A stretch of 64,000 nt of DNA from Lactobacillus kefiranofaciens. GTDB lineage: Bacteria > Bacillota > Bacilli > Lactobacillales > Lactobacillaceae. The stretch is taken from contig NZ_FMXC01000009.1 of NCBI RefSeq assembly GCF_900103655.1, positions 1-64,000 on the forward strand, in the 5' to 3' direction. Each line of letters opens with the position of its first letter. Positions within the stretch are counted from its first letter, which is position 1. The position numbers were made by a program, and so were the translations under genes. Below, in pieces: positions 26,290-34,784 of the stretch. Below the pieces are notes generated by a model. The model was not told where the DNA came from. It was given only the letters and a program-made list of their open reading frames with translations, and searched no databases.

Positions 26290-27116
26290 GAGAATTACAA
26301 AGAGAAATTATTGCCTATGAACATGTTTTGCCAGAAATTGATCCTAAGAAGGAAATCAGACGTTCAATTGATTTCTTAAAGGATTATTTGAAGGCTAACC
26401 CATTTTTGAAGTCTTATGTTTTGGGTATTTCTGGTGGTCAAGATTCAACTTTGACTGGAAAATTATGTCAAATGGCCATTGAAGAAATGCGCAAAGAAAC
26501 TAGCGATGATTCCTACCAATTTATCGCTGTTCGTTTGCCGTATGGCGTCCAAGCCGATGCGGATGATGCGGCCGATGCAGTTAAATTTCAACATCCTGAT
26601 CAAGATTTAATTGTGAACATCAAAGAACCAGTTGACGCAATGGTTAAGGCAGTTGAAGCTACTGGTCAAAAGATTGCCGATTTTAACAAGGGCAACATCA
26701 AGGCCCGTGAAAGAATGGTGGTTCAATACGCTATTGCTGGTGCTAACAAGGGTGCCGTTGTCGGTACTGACCACGCTGCCGAAAACTTCAGTGGTTTTTA
26801 CACTAAGTTTGGCGATGGTGCCGCTGACCTGACGCCACTATTCCGCTTAGATAAGCGTCAAGGTAAAGCCTTGCTTAAAGAATTAGGTTGTCCTAAGCAC
26901 CTTTATGAAAAAGCTCCAACTGCTGACTTGGAAGAAGAAAAGCCAGATTTGCCAGATGAAGTTGCATTGGGTGTAACTTATCAAGAGATCGACGACTACC
27001 TTGAAGGCAAAGAAGTGTCCGACAAGGCAGCTGAACAAATTGAAAAATTATGGAATAAGAGCAAACACAAGCGCCACTTGCCTGTAACCGTATTTGACGA
27101 TTTTTACAAAAAGTAA
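26286..27116 (+). CDS. nadE: NAD synthetase, ammonia-dependent
   Basis: 276-residue N-type ATP pyrophosphatase enzyme that amidates nicotinate adenine dinucleotide to NAD. It shows the P-loop [16 protein letters not shown] near residue 45-60, [44 protein letters not shown], and [20 protein letters not shown]. It is complete and of normal length. The ATG lies within the stop of pncB, so its translation is normally coupled to pncB; the pncB frameshift, with its early stop at 26182, may lower nadE expression. It is essential for NAD synthesis. Confidence 0.95.
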   Translation: MRELQREIIAYEHVLPEIDPKKEIRRSIDFLKDYLKANPFLKSYVLGISGGQDSTLTGKLCQMAIEEMRKETSDDSYQFIAVRLPYGVQADADDAADAVKFQHPDQDLIVNIKEPVDAMVKAVEATGQKIADFNKGNIKARERMVVQYAIAGANKGAVVGTDHAAENFSGFYTKFGDGAADLTPLFRLDKRQGKALLKELGCPKHLYEKAPTADLEEEKPDLPDEVALGVTYQEIDDYLEGKEVSDKAAEQIEKLWNKSKHKRHLPVTVFDDFYKK

Positions 27117-27130
27117 TTATTCGCTAAAAC

Positions 27131-27159
27131 TTGTTAATGGGTGAAAACTTTCTTATAAT
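27131..27159 (+). promoter_or_regulatory. promoter of the P-type ATPase transcript
   Basis: TTGTTA (27131-27136), a 17-base spacer, and TATAAT (27154-27159). Transcription would begin near 27166, just ahead of the leader RNA. Confidence 0.75.
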
Positions 27160-27167
27160 GAACTTAT

Positions 27168-27285
27168 TCATAAGGGAGTAACGGCAATTTGCTTGCGATA
27201 AATCCAACAGCCGAAGATTTTACACTTCTGGATTTATCTTAATTTGTGAGACTTATGTGCTACAAGCATGTAAGTCTCTTTTTCT
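27168..27285 (+). ncRNA. yybP-ykoY-like (manganese) riboswitch leader
   Basis: The leader begins AAGGGAGTAACGGC, then CAACAGCCGAAG, fitting the conserved loops of the yybP-ykoY element (GGGGAGUA and the second purine-rich loop). It ends in a terminator-like hairpin, GAGACTTA with TAAGTCTC (about 27247-27278) and T residues, directly ahead of the Shine-Dalgarno AGGAGG. This RNA family binds Mn2+ and often controls P-type ATPases in Lactobacillales. The alignment is by eye from memory of the consensus. Confidence 0.65.
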
Positions 27286-27303
27286 TTTAATTAAGGAGGG
27301 AAA

Positions 27304-29976
27304 ATGATGGCTAAGAAATATTATACTGAGTCGATTCCCGATGTGGAAAAAGAGTTAACTACTTCTATTGCCAATGGTTTAACTGACCAAGAAGCTAAAA
27401 ATAGGTTAGCTAAATATGGCCCAAACGCGCTGACATCCAAGAAAAAAGAGAGCATGTTTATGCGTTTTATCGATCAATTCAAAGATTTTATGATCATTGT
27501 GCTGATCGTTGCCGCAATTTTGAGTGGCGTGGTCGCACATGAGTGGATCGATGCGGCAATTATTATGATCGTGGTTATCTTGAATGCAATCTTAGGAGTG
27601 ATTCAAGAGGCACGTTCAGAAGCCGCAATTGAAGCATTGAAGGAGATGGCGACGCCAGATGCGCATGTTCGGCGCGGCGATGCAATTATCACTGTTCCAA
27701 GTACTGAATTGGTACCGGGCGATATTGTACTGCTTGAGGCCGGCGACGTTGTCCCCGCTGATTTACGACTAGTAAAAGCCCACAGTTTAAAGATTGAGGA
27801 ATCAGCTTTAACTGGTGAATCGGTTCCTGTTGAAAAGAGCAATGAAACTCTGCAAGACGGCGACATTGCTTTAGCTGATCGACTCAACATGGCATATTCC
27901 AACACCAATGTTACTTATGGTCGTGGTGAAGGGATCGTTACTGAAACTGGAATGAACACCGAAGTCGGTAAGATTGCGACGATGTTGAACAATGCCGATG
28001 AAACGGATACGCCACTTAAGCAGAATTTGAACCACTTAGGCAAGATCCTGACTATTATGATCTTGGCAATCTGTGTGATTGTCTTTGCCGTAGGGATGTT
28101 CACCAAGCAAGGAACGATGCCAACGGATAAATTGGTAATCGAAATGTTTCTGGTCGCCGTTTCCTTGGCTGTTGCTGCAATTCCAGAAGGTTTGCCAGCA
28201 ATTGTCACAATTATTTTGGCCCTGGGAACACAGACCATGGCTAAGCACAAAGCCTTAGTTAGAAAATTGCCTGCCGTAGAAACGTTGGGTGCGACGGATA
28301 TCATTTGTTCTGATAAAACTGGGACATTAACACAGAACCGCATGACCGTGGAAAAACTTTATTACCAGGGAAATATTCATGATAATTCTGAAAAAATAGA
28401 GGATACTAACCCAGCGCTACTGGCAATGATCTTGGCTAATGATACGAAGATTGAAAACGGCGGTGACTTATTAGGTGACCCAACTGAAACTTCGTTGATT
28501 CAATATGCTTTCGATCAGGATATTGATGTGGATGCATTGCTTAACAAATATAAGCGGGTTCAAGAAGTACCGTTTGATTCAGAAAGAAAATTGATGTCCA
28601 CCGTTAATCAAGATGGAAATAGATTTTTCGTTGCAGTTAAGGGTGCACCTGATGAATTATTAAAGCGAGTAACCTCTGTAGCAATAAACGGAGAGCTTTC
28701 ACCAATTACTGATACGCAACGACAAGCAATTCTCGCTACTAACCGATCAATGGCTAAAAAAGCTCTACGTGTCTTAGGCTTAGCTTATAAGCGTGTTGAC
28801 CAGCTGTATGATAATCCAACAACTGATAATGTTGAACAAGATTTGATTTTTGCTGGACTAGTGGGCATGATTGACCCTGAACGGCCTGAAGCTAAGGCTG
28901 CTGTAGCGGAAGCACATAGTGCCGGGATTAGAACTGTCATGATTACTGGTGACCACCAAACAACGGCTCAAGCCATTGCGGAAAGATTAGGAATTTTACA
29001 GCCAGGTCAAGACGAACGTGTTTTAACTGGTGCACAATTAGATGAATTAAGCGATGATTACTTTGTTAAGCACGTCCAAGACTATAATGTCTACGCTCGT
29101 GTTTCACCAGAGCACAAGGTGAGAATTGTAAAGGCCTGGCAAGCCAATGATAAGATCGTAGCCATGACTGGTGACGGTGTTAACGATGCCCCAAGTCTGA
29201 AGCAAGCCAACATCGGTATTGGCATGGGGATCACAGGTACTGAAGTTTCAAAAGGTGCCAGTGATATGGTCCTAGCCGATGATAATTTTGCAACTATCGT
29301 AGAAGCGGTCAAGCAAGGGCGCAAGGTCTTTAGCAATATTCAAAAAGCCATCTTGTACTTAATGAGTTGTAATGTTGGTGAGGTTTTAACCGTCTTTATG
29401 ATGACGATGTTAGGTTGGGATATCTTGCAACCAGTGCAATTATTATGGATCAACTTGGTAACGGATACTTTGCCAGCGATTGCCTTAGGGGTTGAACCGG
29501 TTGAGCAGGGAATTATGAAACGCAAGCCGCGGGGTAAGAAGTCTAACTTCTTCAGTGGCGGTGTGGCTAGCTCAATTATTTATCAAGGGATCCTGGAAGG
29601 GGTCTTGGTATTAGGCGCTTACCAATTAGGTCTGCATGTTGGTCCGCATATTAATGAGCCAGCCTTGCAGCATGGGGATGCCTTAACCATGGCTTTCCTG
29701 ACCTTGGGCCTAATTCAATTATTCCATGCGATTAACTCGAAGCACTTGCGGCAATCTATTTTCAGCAAGGGTACTTTTGTGAATAAATGGTTTAACGGTG
29801 CGATTATTATCTTAGCTTTAGTGATGGCTGGAGTTGAACTGCCATTTATGACCAGATTCTTCGATGTGACAGAGCTTGATGGCGGTCAATGGGCAGTCGT
29901 TCTTATTGCTGGAATCTGCATGATTTTGATTGTCGAAATCGTCAAGTTCTGCCAAAGAAAAGCTGAAAAAGAATAA
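27304..29976 (+). CDS. cation-transporting P-type ATPase (Ca2+ or Mn2+ export type)
   Basis: 890-residue P2-type ATPase. The N-terminal cation ATPase domain contains LAKYGPNALT. The actuator domain has ALTGESVPVEKS, and the membrane PEGLPAIVTIILALG follows. The phosphorylation site DKTGTLTQNRM has Asp near residue 337. MITGDHQTTAQAIAERL and MTGDGVNDAPSLKQANIGIGMGITGTEVSKGASDMVL follow, with about ten membrane segments. This type exports Ca2+ or Mn2+. The riboswitch-like leader argues for Mn2+ homeostasis. ATG 27304 and ATG 27307 are both possible; the second has the better distance from AGGAGG. A terminator follows. Confidence 0.9.
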   Translation: MMAKKYYTESIPDVEKELTTSIANGLTDQEAKNRLAKYGPNALTSKKKESMFMRFIDQFKDFMIIVLIVAAILSGVVAHEWIDAAIIMIVVILNAILGVIQEARSEAAIEALKEMATPDAHVRRGDAIITVPSTELVPGDIVLLEAGDVVPADLRLVKAHSLKIEESALTGESVPVEKSNETLQDGDIALADRLNMAYSNTNVTYGRGEGIVTETGMNTEVGKIATMLNNADETDTPLKQNLNHLGKILTIMILAICVIVFAVGMFTKQGTMPTDKLVIEMFLVAVSLAVAAIPEGLPAIVTIILALGTQTMAKHKALVRKLPAVETLGATDIICSDKTGTLTQNRMTVEKLYYQGNIHDNSEKIEDTNPALLAMILANDTKIENGGDLLGDPTETSLIQYAFDQDIDVDALLNKYKRVQEVPFDSERKLMSTVNQDGNRFFVAVKGAPDELLKRVTSVAINGELSPITDTQRQAILATNRSMAKKALRVLGLAYKRVDQLYDNPTTDNVEQDLIFAGLVGMIDPERPEAKAAVAEAHSAGIRTVMITGDHQTTAQAIAERLGILQPGQDERVLTGAQLDELSDDYFVKHVQDYNVYARVSPEHKVRIVKAWQANDKIVAMTGDGVNDAPSLKQANIGIGMGITGTEVSKGASDMVLADDNFATIVEAVKQGRKVFSNIQKAILYLMSCNVGEVLTVFMMTMLGWDILQPVQLLWINLVTDTLPAIALGVEPVEQGIMKRKPRGKKSNFFSGGVASSIIYQGILEGVLVLGAYQLGLHVGPHINEPALQHGDALTMAFLTLGLIQLFHAINSKHLRQSIFSKGTFVNKWFNGAIIILALVMAGVELPFMTRFFDVTELDGGQWAVVLIAGICMILIVEIVKFCQRKAEKE

Positions 29977-29994
29977 AGTTTAACAAAAATAAAG

Positions 29995-30025
29995 AAAAAA
30001 GCTTGGTTTACTCAAGCTTTTTTTA
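29995..30025 (+). terminator. terminator after the P-type ATPase
   Basis: AAAAAAGCTTG pairs with CAAGCTTTTTT across a short loop, followed by more T. Confidence 0.85.
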
Positions 30026-30061
30026 TATGCTTAACTCAGATTATTTTGAGGAAGTAAATTG

Positions 30062-31216
30062 ATGAAAAGTTTTTTATTTCGCCTTTATTTGGCATTCATG
30101 AAATTTAGAGCGCGTTTTACCACGATGGAGAACAATAACGTGGTAATTCTAAATGGTTCAGGTCGCTCTGGTTCTAATGGCTATGCTTTTTATAAATGGC
30201 TATTGCTTAACCATCCCGAATATAACGCTACGTTAGTTGAACCTTGGCCATCATCGCATTTGAAGTGGGAGGCCTGGCAAAAAATTGGGGCAGCACGCTA
30301 CGTGATTACGACGCACCAGCCGTTTAAGGTACGCAAGCATCAGATCAACGTGCAATTATGGCACGGCGTACCGCTAAAGCGGATGGGTATCATGGCTAAC
30401 AATACTCGTTACCGCGACAATAAGCGCAATGAAAAATTATGGCATAAAAATGCGGATATCGTAGCCTCCAGTTCAGATCTTTACGAGACATTGATGAGTG
30501 CCTGCATGGCAATTGAAACTAAGAAATACCATAAATTAGGTTTCCCTAGACTAGATCTGTTAAAGCAGCCAGTGATTAGCAAGCAGCAACTGCTAAAAGA
30601 TTTATTTAATATTGCTGATCAGGATGCTCAAATTGGGATCTACATGCCTACTTTTAGATATGAATTAGAAGATAAAACCATTATGGATAAAATTAAAAAA
30701 GGCAACTTCTTTGCTTTTACTGACTTTGATGGGGAAAAATTAAACGGGGAGCTTAAGAAACGCCACCAATATCTGATTGTCAAGCTGCATCCCTATGAGA
30801 TGCGCTTATTTGCCAACTTAAAAAGCAATTACTCCAACATCGCTTTTTTAAACAATGATTATCTGTTTGATCATAATTATGATCTGTATGAATTATTAGG
30901 CGATACGGACTTCTTGATGACAGACTTTTCATCGATTTATTTTGATTATTTGCATTTAAATAAGCCAATCGTCTTTGTCACGAACTTTTTGCGTCAGTAT
31001 GAAAAAACACGGGGCTTGCTGCTGGGGCCTTATGCTGAGATTGTGCCGGGTATCTGTATTAATTCTGAACAAGATTTGATTAATAATTTGGATCATTTGG
31101 ACAACCAGCAAATAGCCAATCGGCGACTCTATTGGCTTCATTTGACTAGTCAGGTGCAAGACGATTCGTATTGTGAGAACGTCTTTAAGTACATGACGCA
31201 AGAGTTTAGAGGGTGA
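30062..31216 (+). CDS. CDP-glycerol glycerophosphotransferase family protein (TagB/TarF-like)
   Basis: 384 residues with the family blocks VQLWHGVPLKRMG (general base histidine), FPRLDLL, GIYMPTFRYE, LIVKLHPYE and DFLMTDFSSIYFDYLHLNKPIVF, which bind CDP-glycerol. Members add glycerol-phosphate units to wall polymers on the inner membrane face. A hydrophobic N-terminal segment may bind the membrane. ATG 30062 is preferred because GAGGAAG lies 7 bases upstream. It starts a four-gene cluster with a flippase, a GT32 transferase and a SprT-like gene. Confidence 0.88.
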   Translation: MKSFLFRLYLAFMKFRARFTTMENNNVVILNGSGRSGSNGYAFYKWLLLNHPEYNATLVEPWPSSHLKWEAWQKIGAARYVITTHQPFKVRKHQINVQLWHGVPLKRMGIMANNTRYRDNKRNEKLWHKNADIVASSSDLYETLMSACMAIETKKYHKLGFPRLDLLKQPVISKQQLLKDLFNIADQDAQIGIYMPTFRYELEDKTIMDKIKKGNFFAFTDFDGEKLNGELKKRHQYLIVKLHPYEMRLFANLKSNYSNIAFLNNDYLFDHNYDLYELLGDTDFLMTDFSSIYFDYLHLNKPIVFVTNFLRQYEKTRGLLLGPYAEIVPGICINSEQDLINNLDHLDNQQIANRRLYWLHLTSQVQDDSYCENVFKYMTQEFRG

Positions 31217-31220
31217 GTAC

Positions 31221-32651
31221 ATGCGCAGAACATTTTTAAATATACTCTATAACGCGGTTTACCAGATTTTTATTGTTCTTGTACCGCTAATTACTGTTCC
31301 TTATTTATCTAGGGTATTGGGCCCAAAAACTTATGGTATCTATAGCAGCGTTAATAATACCGTGCAATTTTTAATGATCTTCTGTATCTTATCTGTCTCT
31401 TATGTAGGGATGCGGACAATTTCTAGAATGCGCACCTATGGCACGCCAGCTGAGCTTACTCAGGCTTTTTGGGGCTTATGGTACTTTCAGGGAATCGCTG
31501 GATTGATTACTATTGCAATTACGGTTTTAGTGACTACTCTTTTTCATATTCAATATTGGTTCTATTTGTTGTTAATGGTGCCATATTTGATTAGTGCCCA
31601 AGTGGATATCTCCTGGTTCTTTCAAGGACTAGCCGATTTCGGCCGGGTGGTGTTAAAAAATACTGCGGTTAAGCTAGTCAGCGTAGTCTTGATTCTGTTG
31701 TGGGTAAAAGGTCCAACGGATCTATGGAAGTATTTGTTGATTATGTCTGTCTCTACGATGCTGGGCTCCTTTGTCTTCTGGTTTGACATTCGCCGTTATG
31801 TCGGCGGACCAGTGGCGCATTTTTATAAATTTAAAAAGACGGCGATTGCGATTGGTACTCTAATGATTCCGCAGATCGCGACGCAAATTTATACATCATT
31901 AGATAAACCAATTTTAGGTATTTTCTCTAATTCAACGCAGGTATCTTTTTATGATAATTCACAGAGAATTTCTAATATGATTTTGGGAGTAATCACCAGT
32001 ATTTCTTTGGTAATTATGCCGAAAATGGCTAGTGAAGGGGTAAAAGCTCAGAAGGTAGTCATGAAAAAATCGTTAGAAGCGACAGTGATGCTAGGGACGT
32101 TATTTGCGGTGATTATTATGGCGAATACGAAGCAATTCGTGCCGTTCTTTTTTGGCGATAAATATATTTCGATGACGCCTCTCATGTTTTGGTTCACGCT
32201 GACGATTATCATGATTCCAACTGGTGGCGTCTTTGCCAATCAATTTGCTTTAGCTAATCAGCGCGATAAAGATTATGCTGTTCCCGTGGTAATTGGGGCT
32301 ATACTTGAAATTGTCTTAAGCTATCTGCTTGATCGACCATATGGCGCGATGGGCGCAATGATTGCCATTTTAATTACGGAAGCCGTAGTTTTAGTATTGC
32401 GTTTATGGGTTGTGCGCGATGGCTATCAATTTACCTATGTTTTCCATGATGTGCCCAAATATTTATTAATTGCAGTAATTACTTTAGCAATTGGAATGTA
32501 TTTGCCTAACTTAATTCCATCTGCTTTCTTTAATATGGCTGTCAAGTCAATTATCATGTTAGCGATTTATCTAGGTTTGATGTTTTTGTTTAAGCTGGAC
32601 TTTAATCAAGATATAGTTAAATTGCTTAAGAATTTCTGTAAAAGGGGATAA
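31221..32651 (+). CDS. polysaccharide flippase (Wzx/MATE-like transporter)
   Basis: 476-residue membrane protein with about 14 hydrophobic segments and the polysaccharide-synthesis start YNAVYQIFIVLVPLITVPYL followed by SRVLGPKTYGIYS. The family moves undecaprenyl-linked oligosaccharides from the inner to the outer face of the membrane. It lies 4 bases after the glycerophosphotransferase gene and 3 bases before a GT32 gene, so the three are co-expressed. The RBS is AGAGGGTGAG. The polymer moved is not known. Intact. Confidence 0.9.
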   Translation: MRRTFLNILYNAVYQIFIVLVPLITVPYLSRVLGPKTYGIYSSVNNTVQFLMIFCILSVSYVGMRTISRMRTYGTPAELTQAFWGLWYFQGIAGLITIAITVLVTTLFHIQYWFYLLLMVPYLISAQVDISWFFQGLADFGRVVLKNTAVKLVSVVLILLWVKGPTDLWKYLLIMSVSTMLGSFVFWFDIRRYVGGPVAHFYKFKKTAIAIGTLMIPQIATQIYTSLDKPILGIFSNSTQVSFYDNSQRISNMILGVITSISLVIMPKMASEGVKAQKVVMKKSLEATVMLGTLFAVIIMANTKQFVPFFFGDKYISMTPLMFWFTLTIIMIPTGGVFANQFALANQRDKDYAVPVVIGAILEIVLSYLLDRPYGAMGAMIAILITEAVVLVLRLWVVRDGYQFTYVFHDVPKYLLIAVITLAIGMYLPNLIPSAFFNMAVKSIIMLAIYLGLMFLFKLDFNQDIVKLLKNFCKRG

Positions 32652-32654
32652 AAA

Positions 32655-33353
32655 ATGATTCCGAAAATAATTCATTATGTGTGGGTAGGTCGCAATCCGA
32701 AATCTCCTTTGATTAAGGAATGCATTGCTACCTGGAAAAAGAACTTGCCAGATTTTAAAATTATTGAATGGAACGAAGATAACTTCGATATGCATGAAAA
32801 TAAGTATATCGAGCAGGCCTACAAGGCAAAAAAATGGGCCTTCGTGTCAGATTATATTCGTGCACGAGCTATTTATGAACAAGGTGGCATTTATCTTGAT
32901 ACGGATGTGCGGGTAATTGCTGATTTGACTCCGCTATTAAATGATCGAGCTTTTATTGGCTTTGAGAATAATGATTATCTGTCGGCTGCAATTTTTGGCG
33001 CGGAAAAAGAACATCCTTTCATGCAGGATATTCTAGATTATTACAAGGATCGCAGTTTCGAATTTGATAATAATAATCAGATGGCAGGAGTTAACAGTGT
33101 TTCTGTTACTGATATTTTAATTGACAAATATGGTTTAAAAATCGGTAATCAAGAACAAATGCTAAAAGAGGGGATTCATGTTTATCCTGATGGCGTCCTG
33201 TGCAATCCCTCTCCAGAATCTAAATCGATCCATTTGTTTACCGGGACCTGGATGAATGGCAAGCACTCTTTTAAGCATAAGATTGTAACGACTCTGAAGC
33301 GCCACATTAATACGCCTAAAGGGGCAGGAAGATACGCCAAGTGGATTCGATGA
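32655..33353 (+). CDS. glycosyltransferase family 32 protein
   Basis: 232-residue GT32/capsular polysaccharide-type enzyme. It starts IPKIIHYVWVG, contains WKKNLPDFKIIEWNEDN, then AFVSDYIRARAIYEQGGIYLDTDVRVI with the metal-binding DXD (DTD, near residue 86) and a late HLFTGTW. It transfers a sugar from a nucleotide donor to a lipid-linked acceptor in the cytoplasm. The RBS AAAAGGGGAT is good. It overlaps the next gene by 4 bases. Confidence 0.9.
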   Translation: MIPKIIHYVWVGRNPKSPLIKECIATWKKNLPDFKIIEWNEDNFDMHENKYIEQAYKAKKWAFVSDYIRARAIYEQGGIYLDTDVRVIADLTPLLNDRAFIGFENNDYLSAAIFGAEKEHPFMQDILDYYKDRSFEFDNNNQMAGVNSVSVTDILIDKYGLKIGNQEQMLKEGIHVYPDGVLCNPSPESKSIHLFTGTWMNGKHSFKHKIVTTLKRHINTPKGAGRYAKWIR

Positions 33354-33826
33354 ATCAGCAAGAACTGCAGCAATTAGTTGAGCAGATATCGCGGCAGTAT
33401 TTTCATAGACCGTTTATTCATCAAGTAAAGATTAATCGCCGCATGACGACTACTGGAGGCCGTTATCATCTTGATGATCATCATTTAGAGATCAATGCTC
33501 ATTTTTTGACGCCACAATATCATGATTATTTGATTGGCATTATCAAGCATGAGCTCTGTCATTATCATTTGCATCGATTGGGCTTGGGCTATCAGCATAA
33601 GGATCGCGACTTTAAAACTTTATTGCAAAAAGTGGGTGGCAGCTGTTATGCGCCAGATATCGGCTTGCGTAGGCAGAAAAAATATAATTATCTTTATGTT
33701 TGCGCAAACTGCGGTTTGCATTATCCTCGCATGCGCAAAATCAATACGCGAAGATATCGCTGCGGTAAATGCAAGGGGGCCTTGCGTTTAGCTACAGTTT
33801 TTGAAAGAAAAAAGAATAAAATATAA
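33350..33826 (+). CDS. SprT-like zinc metalloprotein
   Basis: 158-residue SprT family member. The zinc site is HELCHYHLHRLG (HExxH followed by a third histidine), and a C-terminal zinc ribbon runs from CANCGLHY to CGKCKGAL. Bacterial SprT-like proteins are presumed metalloproteases related to Spartan; their substrates are unknown. ATG 33350 overlaps the stop codon of the GT32 gene (ATGA), which favours it over the GTG at 33341. It is probably only a transcriptional neighbour of the wall genes. Confidence 0.85.
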   Translation: MNQQELQQLVEQISRQYFHRPFIHQVKINRRMTTTGGRYHLDDHHLEINAHFLTPQYHDYLIGIIKHELCHYHLHRLGLGYQHKDRDFKTLLQKVGGSCYAPDIGLRRQKKYNYLYVCANCGLHYPRMRKINTRRYRCGKCKGALRLATVFERKKNKI

Positions 33827-33843
33827 TTAATTTCAATTTTCCC

Positions 33844-33872
33844 TTGCACATCTGCTGTTTTTAGGCTATTAT
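33844..33872 (+). promoter_or_regulatory. promoter for tRNA-Leu
   Basis: TTGCAC (33844-33849), a 17-base spacer, and TATTAT (33867-33872), 12 bases ahead of the tRNA. Confidence 0.7.
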
Positions 33873-33884
33873 AGTTAATGTTCC

Positions 33885-33969
33885 GCGGGCGTGGCGGAAT
33901 GGCAGACGCGCAAGACTAAGGATCTTGTGATCGCTTTAGATCGTGGAAGTTCGAGTCTTCTCGCCCGCA
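33885..33969 (+). tRNA. tRNA-Leu (TAA)
   Basis: 85 bases with a long variable arm. The acceptor is GCGGGCG with CGCCCGC and discriminator A. The anticodon stem CAAGA/TCTTG has loop CTAAGGA-type with anticodon TAA, and the T arm contains TTCGAGT. Confidence 0.93.
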
Positions 33970-33975
33970 CTAATT

Positions 33976-34004
33976 AGAAGTCGCAGTCAGCGACTTCTTT
34001 TTTT
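33976..34004 (+). terminator. terminator after tRNA-Leu
   Basis: AGAAGTCGC pairs with GCGACTTCT across AGTCA, followed by seven T. Confidence 0.85.
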
Positions 34005-34053
34005 ACAAAAAAATCGGGTATACTTGTCTTAATGGATTAAAGGAATTGAAATT

Positions 34054-34701
34054 ATGGCAAAAAAGCGTAAATCAAGAATACCCAAGAGCGTAAAAATCGT
34101 TGTTCGCGTATTCATCATTTTATTTATTTTATTGGTTGCTTTTATTGGTTTTCATTATTACCGCAGGTACGCGATTCAGTCTGAACAGATTCGCCAGGCT
34201 CAATTGCAGCGCCAGCAAGAGGCAGCGAAATTATTAAAGCAGCGCAAGGCTTTTATTAAAAAGATTGGTCCTATTGCACGTGAGGTGGACAAGTCTTATG
34301 ATTTATTGCCCAGCATCACTATTGCTCAGGCCTGCTTAGAGAGTAATTATGACCAAAGTGCTTTGTCTCAAAAGTATAATAACTTGTTTGGGGTAAAAGG
34401 CAGCAATCCTAATACTTCTGCCGTGATGACCACTAAGGAATACGTCAAGGATAAATGGGTCACGGTTAAGGCGAGATTTCAAATATATGACTCATATGAG
34501 GCTTCAATTAGAGCGCACGCTAGATTATTCCAGAATGGAACAACGTGGAATCACGACCAGTATAAGCATGTTCTTGCCTCTAAGAATTATCAGACGCAGG
34601 CCAAGGCATTAGTTACTGATGGCTACGCGACAGATCCTAATTATGCGGATAAGCTGATTAATTTAATTGAGCAGTTTAATTTAGAAAAATATGACAAGTA
34701 G
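34054..34701 (+). CDS. membrane-anchored glucosaminidase, GH73
   Basis: 215 residues. A short basic N terminus and one membrane segment (about residues 13-35) serve as an uncleaved anchor. A Gln/Arg-rich coiled stretch is followed by the GH73 domain with LPSITIAQACLESNYDQSAL, in which the Glu is the expected acid, then YNNLFGVKG and a C-terminal YATDPNYADKLINLIE. GH73 enzymes cut the GlcNAc-MurNAc bond of peptidoglycan. The catalytic domain faces outward. It has its own terminator. Confidence 0.88.
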   Translation: MAKKRKSRIPKSVKIVVRVFIILFILLVAFIGFHYYRRYAIQSEQIRQAQLQRQQEAAKLLKQRKAFIKKIGPIAREVDKSYDLLPSITIAQACLESNYDQSALSQKYNNLFGVKGSNPNTSAVMTTKEYVKDKWVTVKARFQIYDSYEASIRAHARLFQNGTTWNHDQYKHVLASKNYQTQAKALVTDGYATDPNYADKLINLIEQFNLEKYDK

Positions 34702-34703
34702 TT

Positions 34704-34732
34704 CAAAGCAGCAAAAATTTAGCTGCTTTTTT
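34704..34732 (+). terminator. terminator after the GH73 gene
   Basis: AAAGCAGC pairs with GCTGCTTT across AAAAATTTA, with a T run. Confidence 0.8.
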
Positions 34733-34784
34733 GCTATAATATTTAAGTTACATTAGAGATTTTATTTAGGTGAAGGGGACAATA

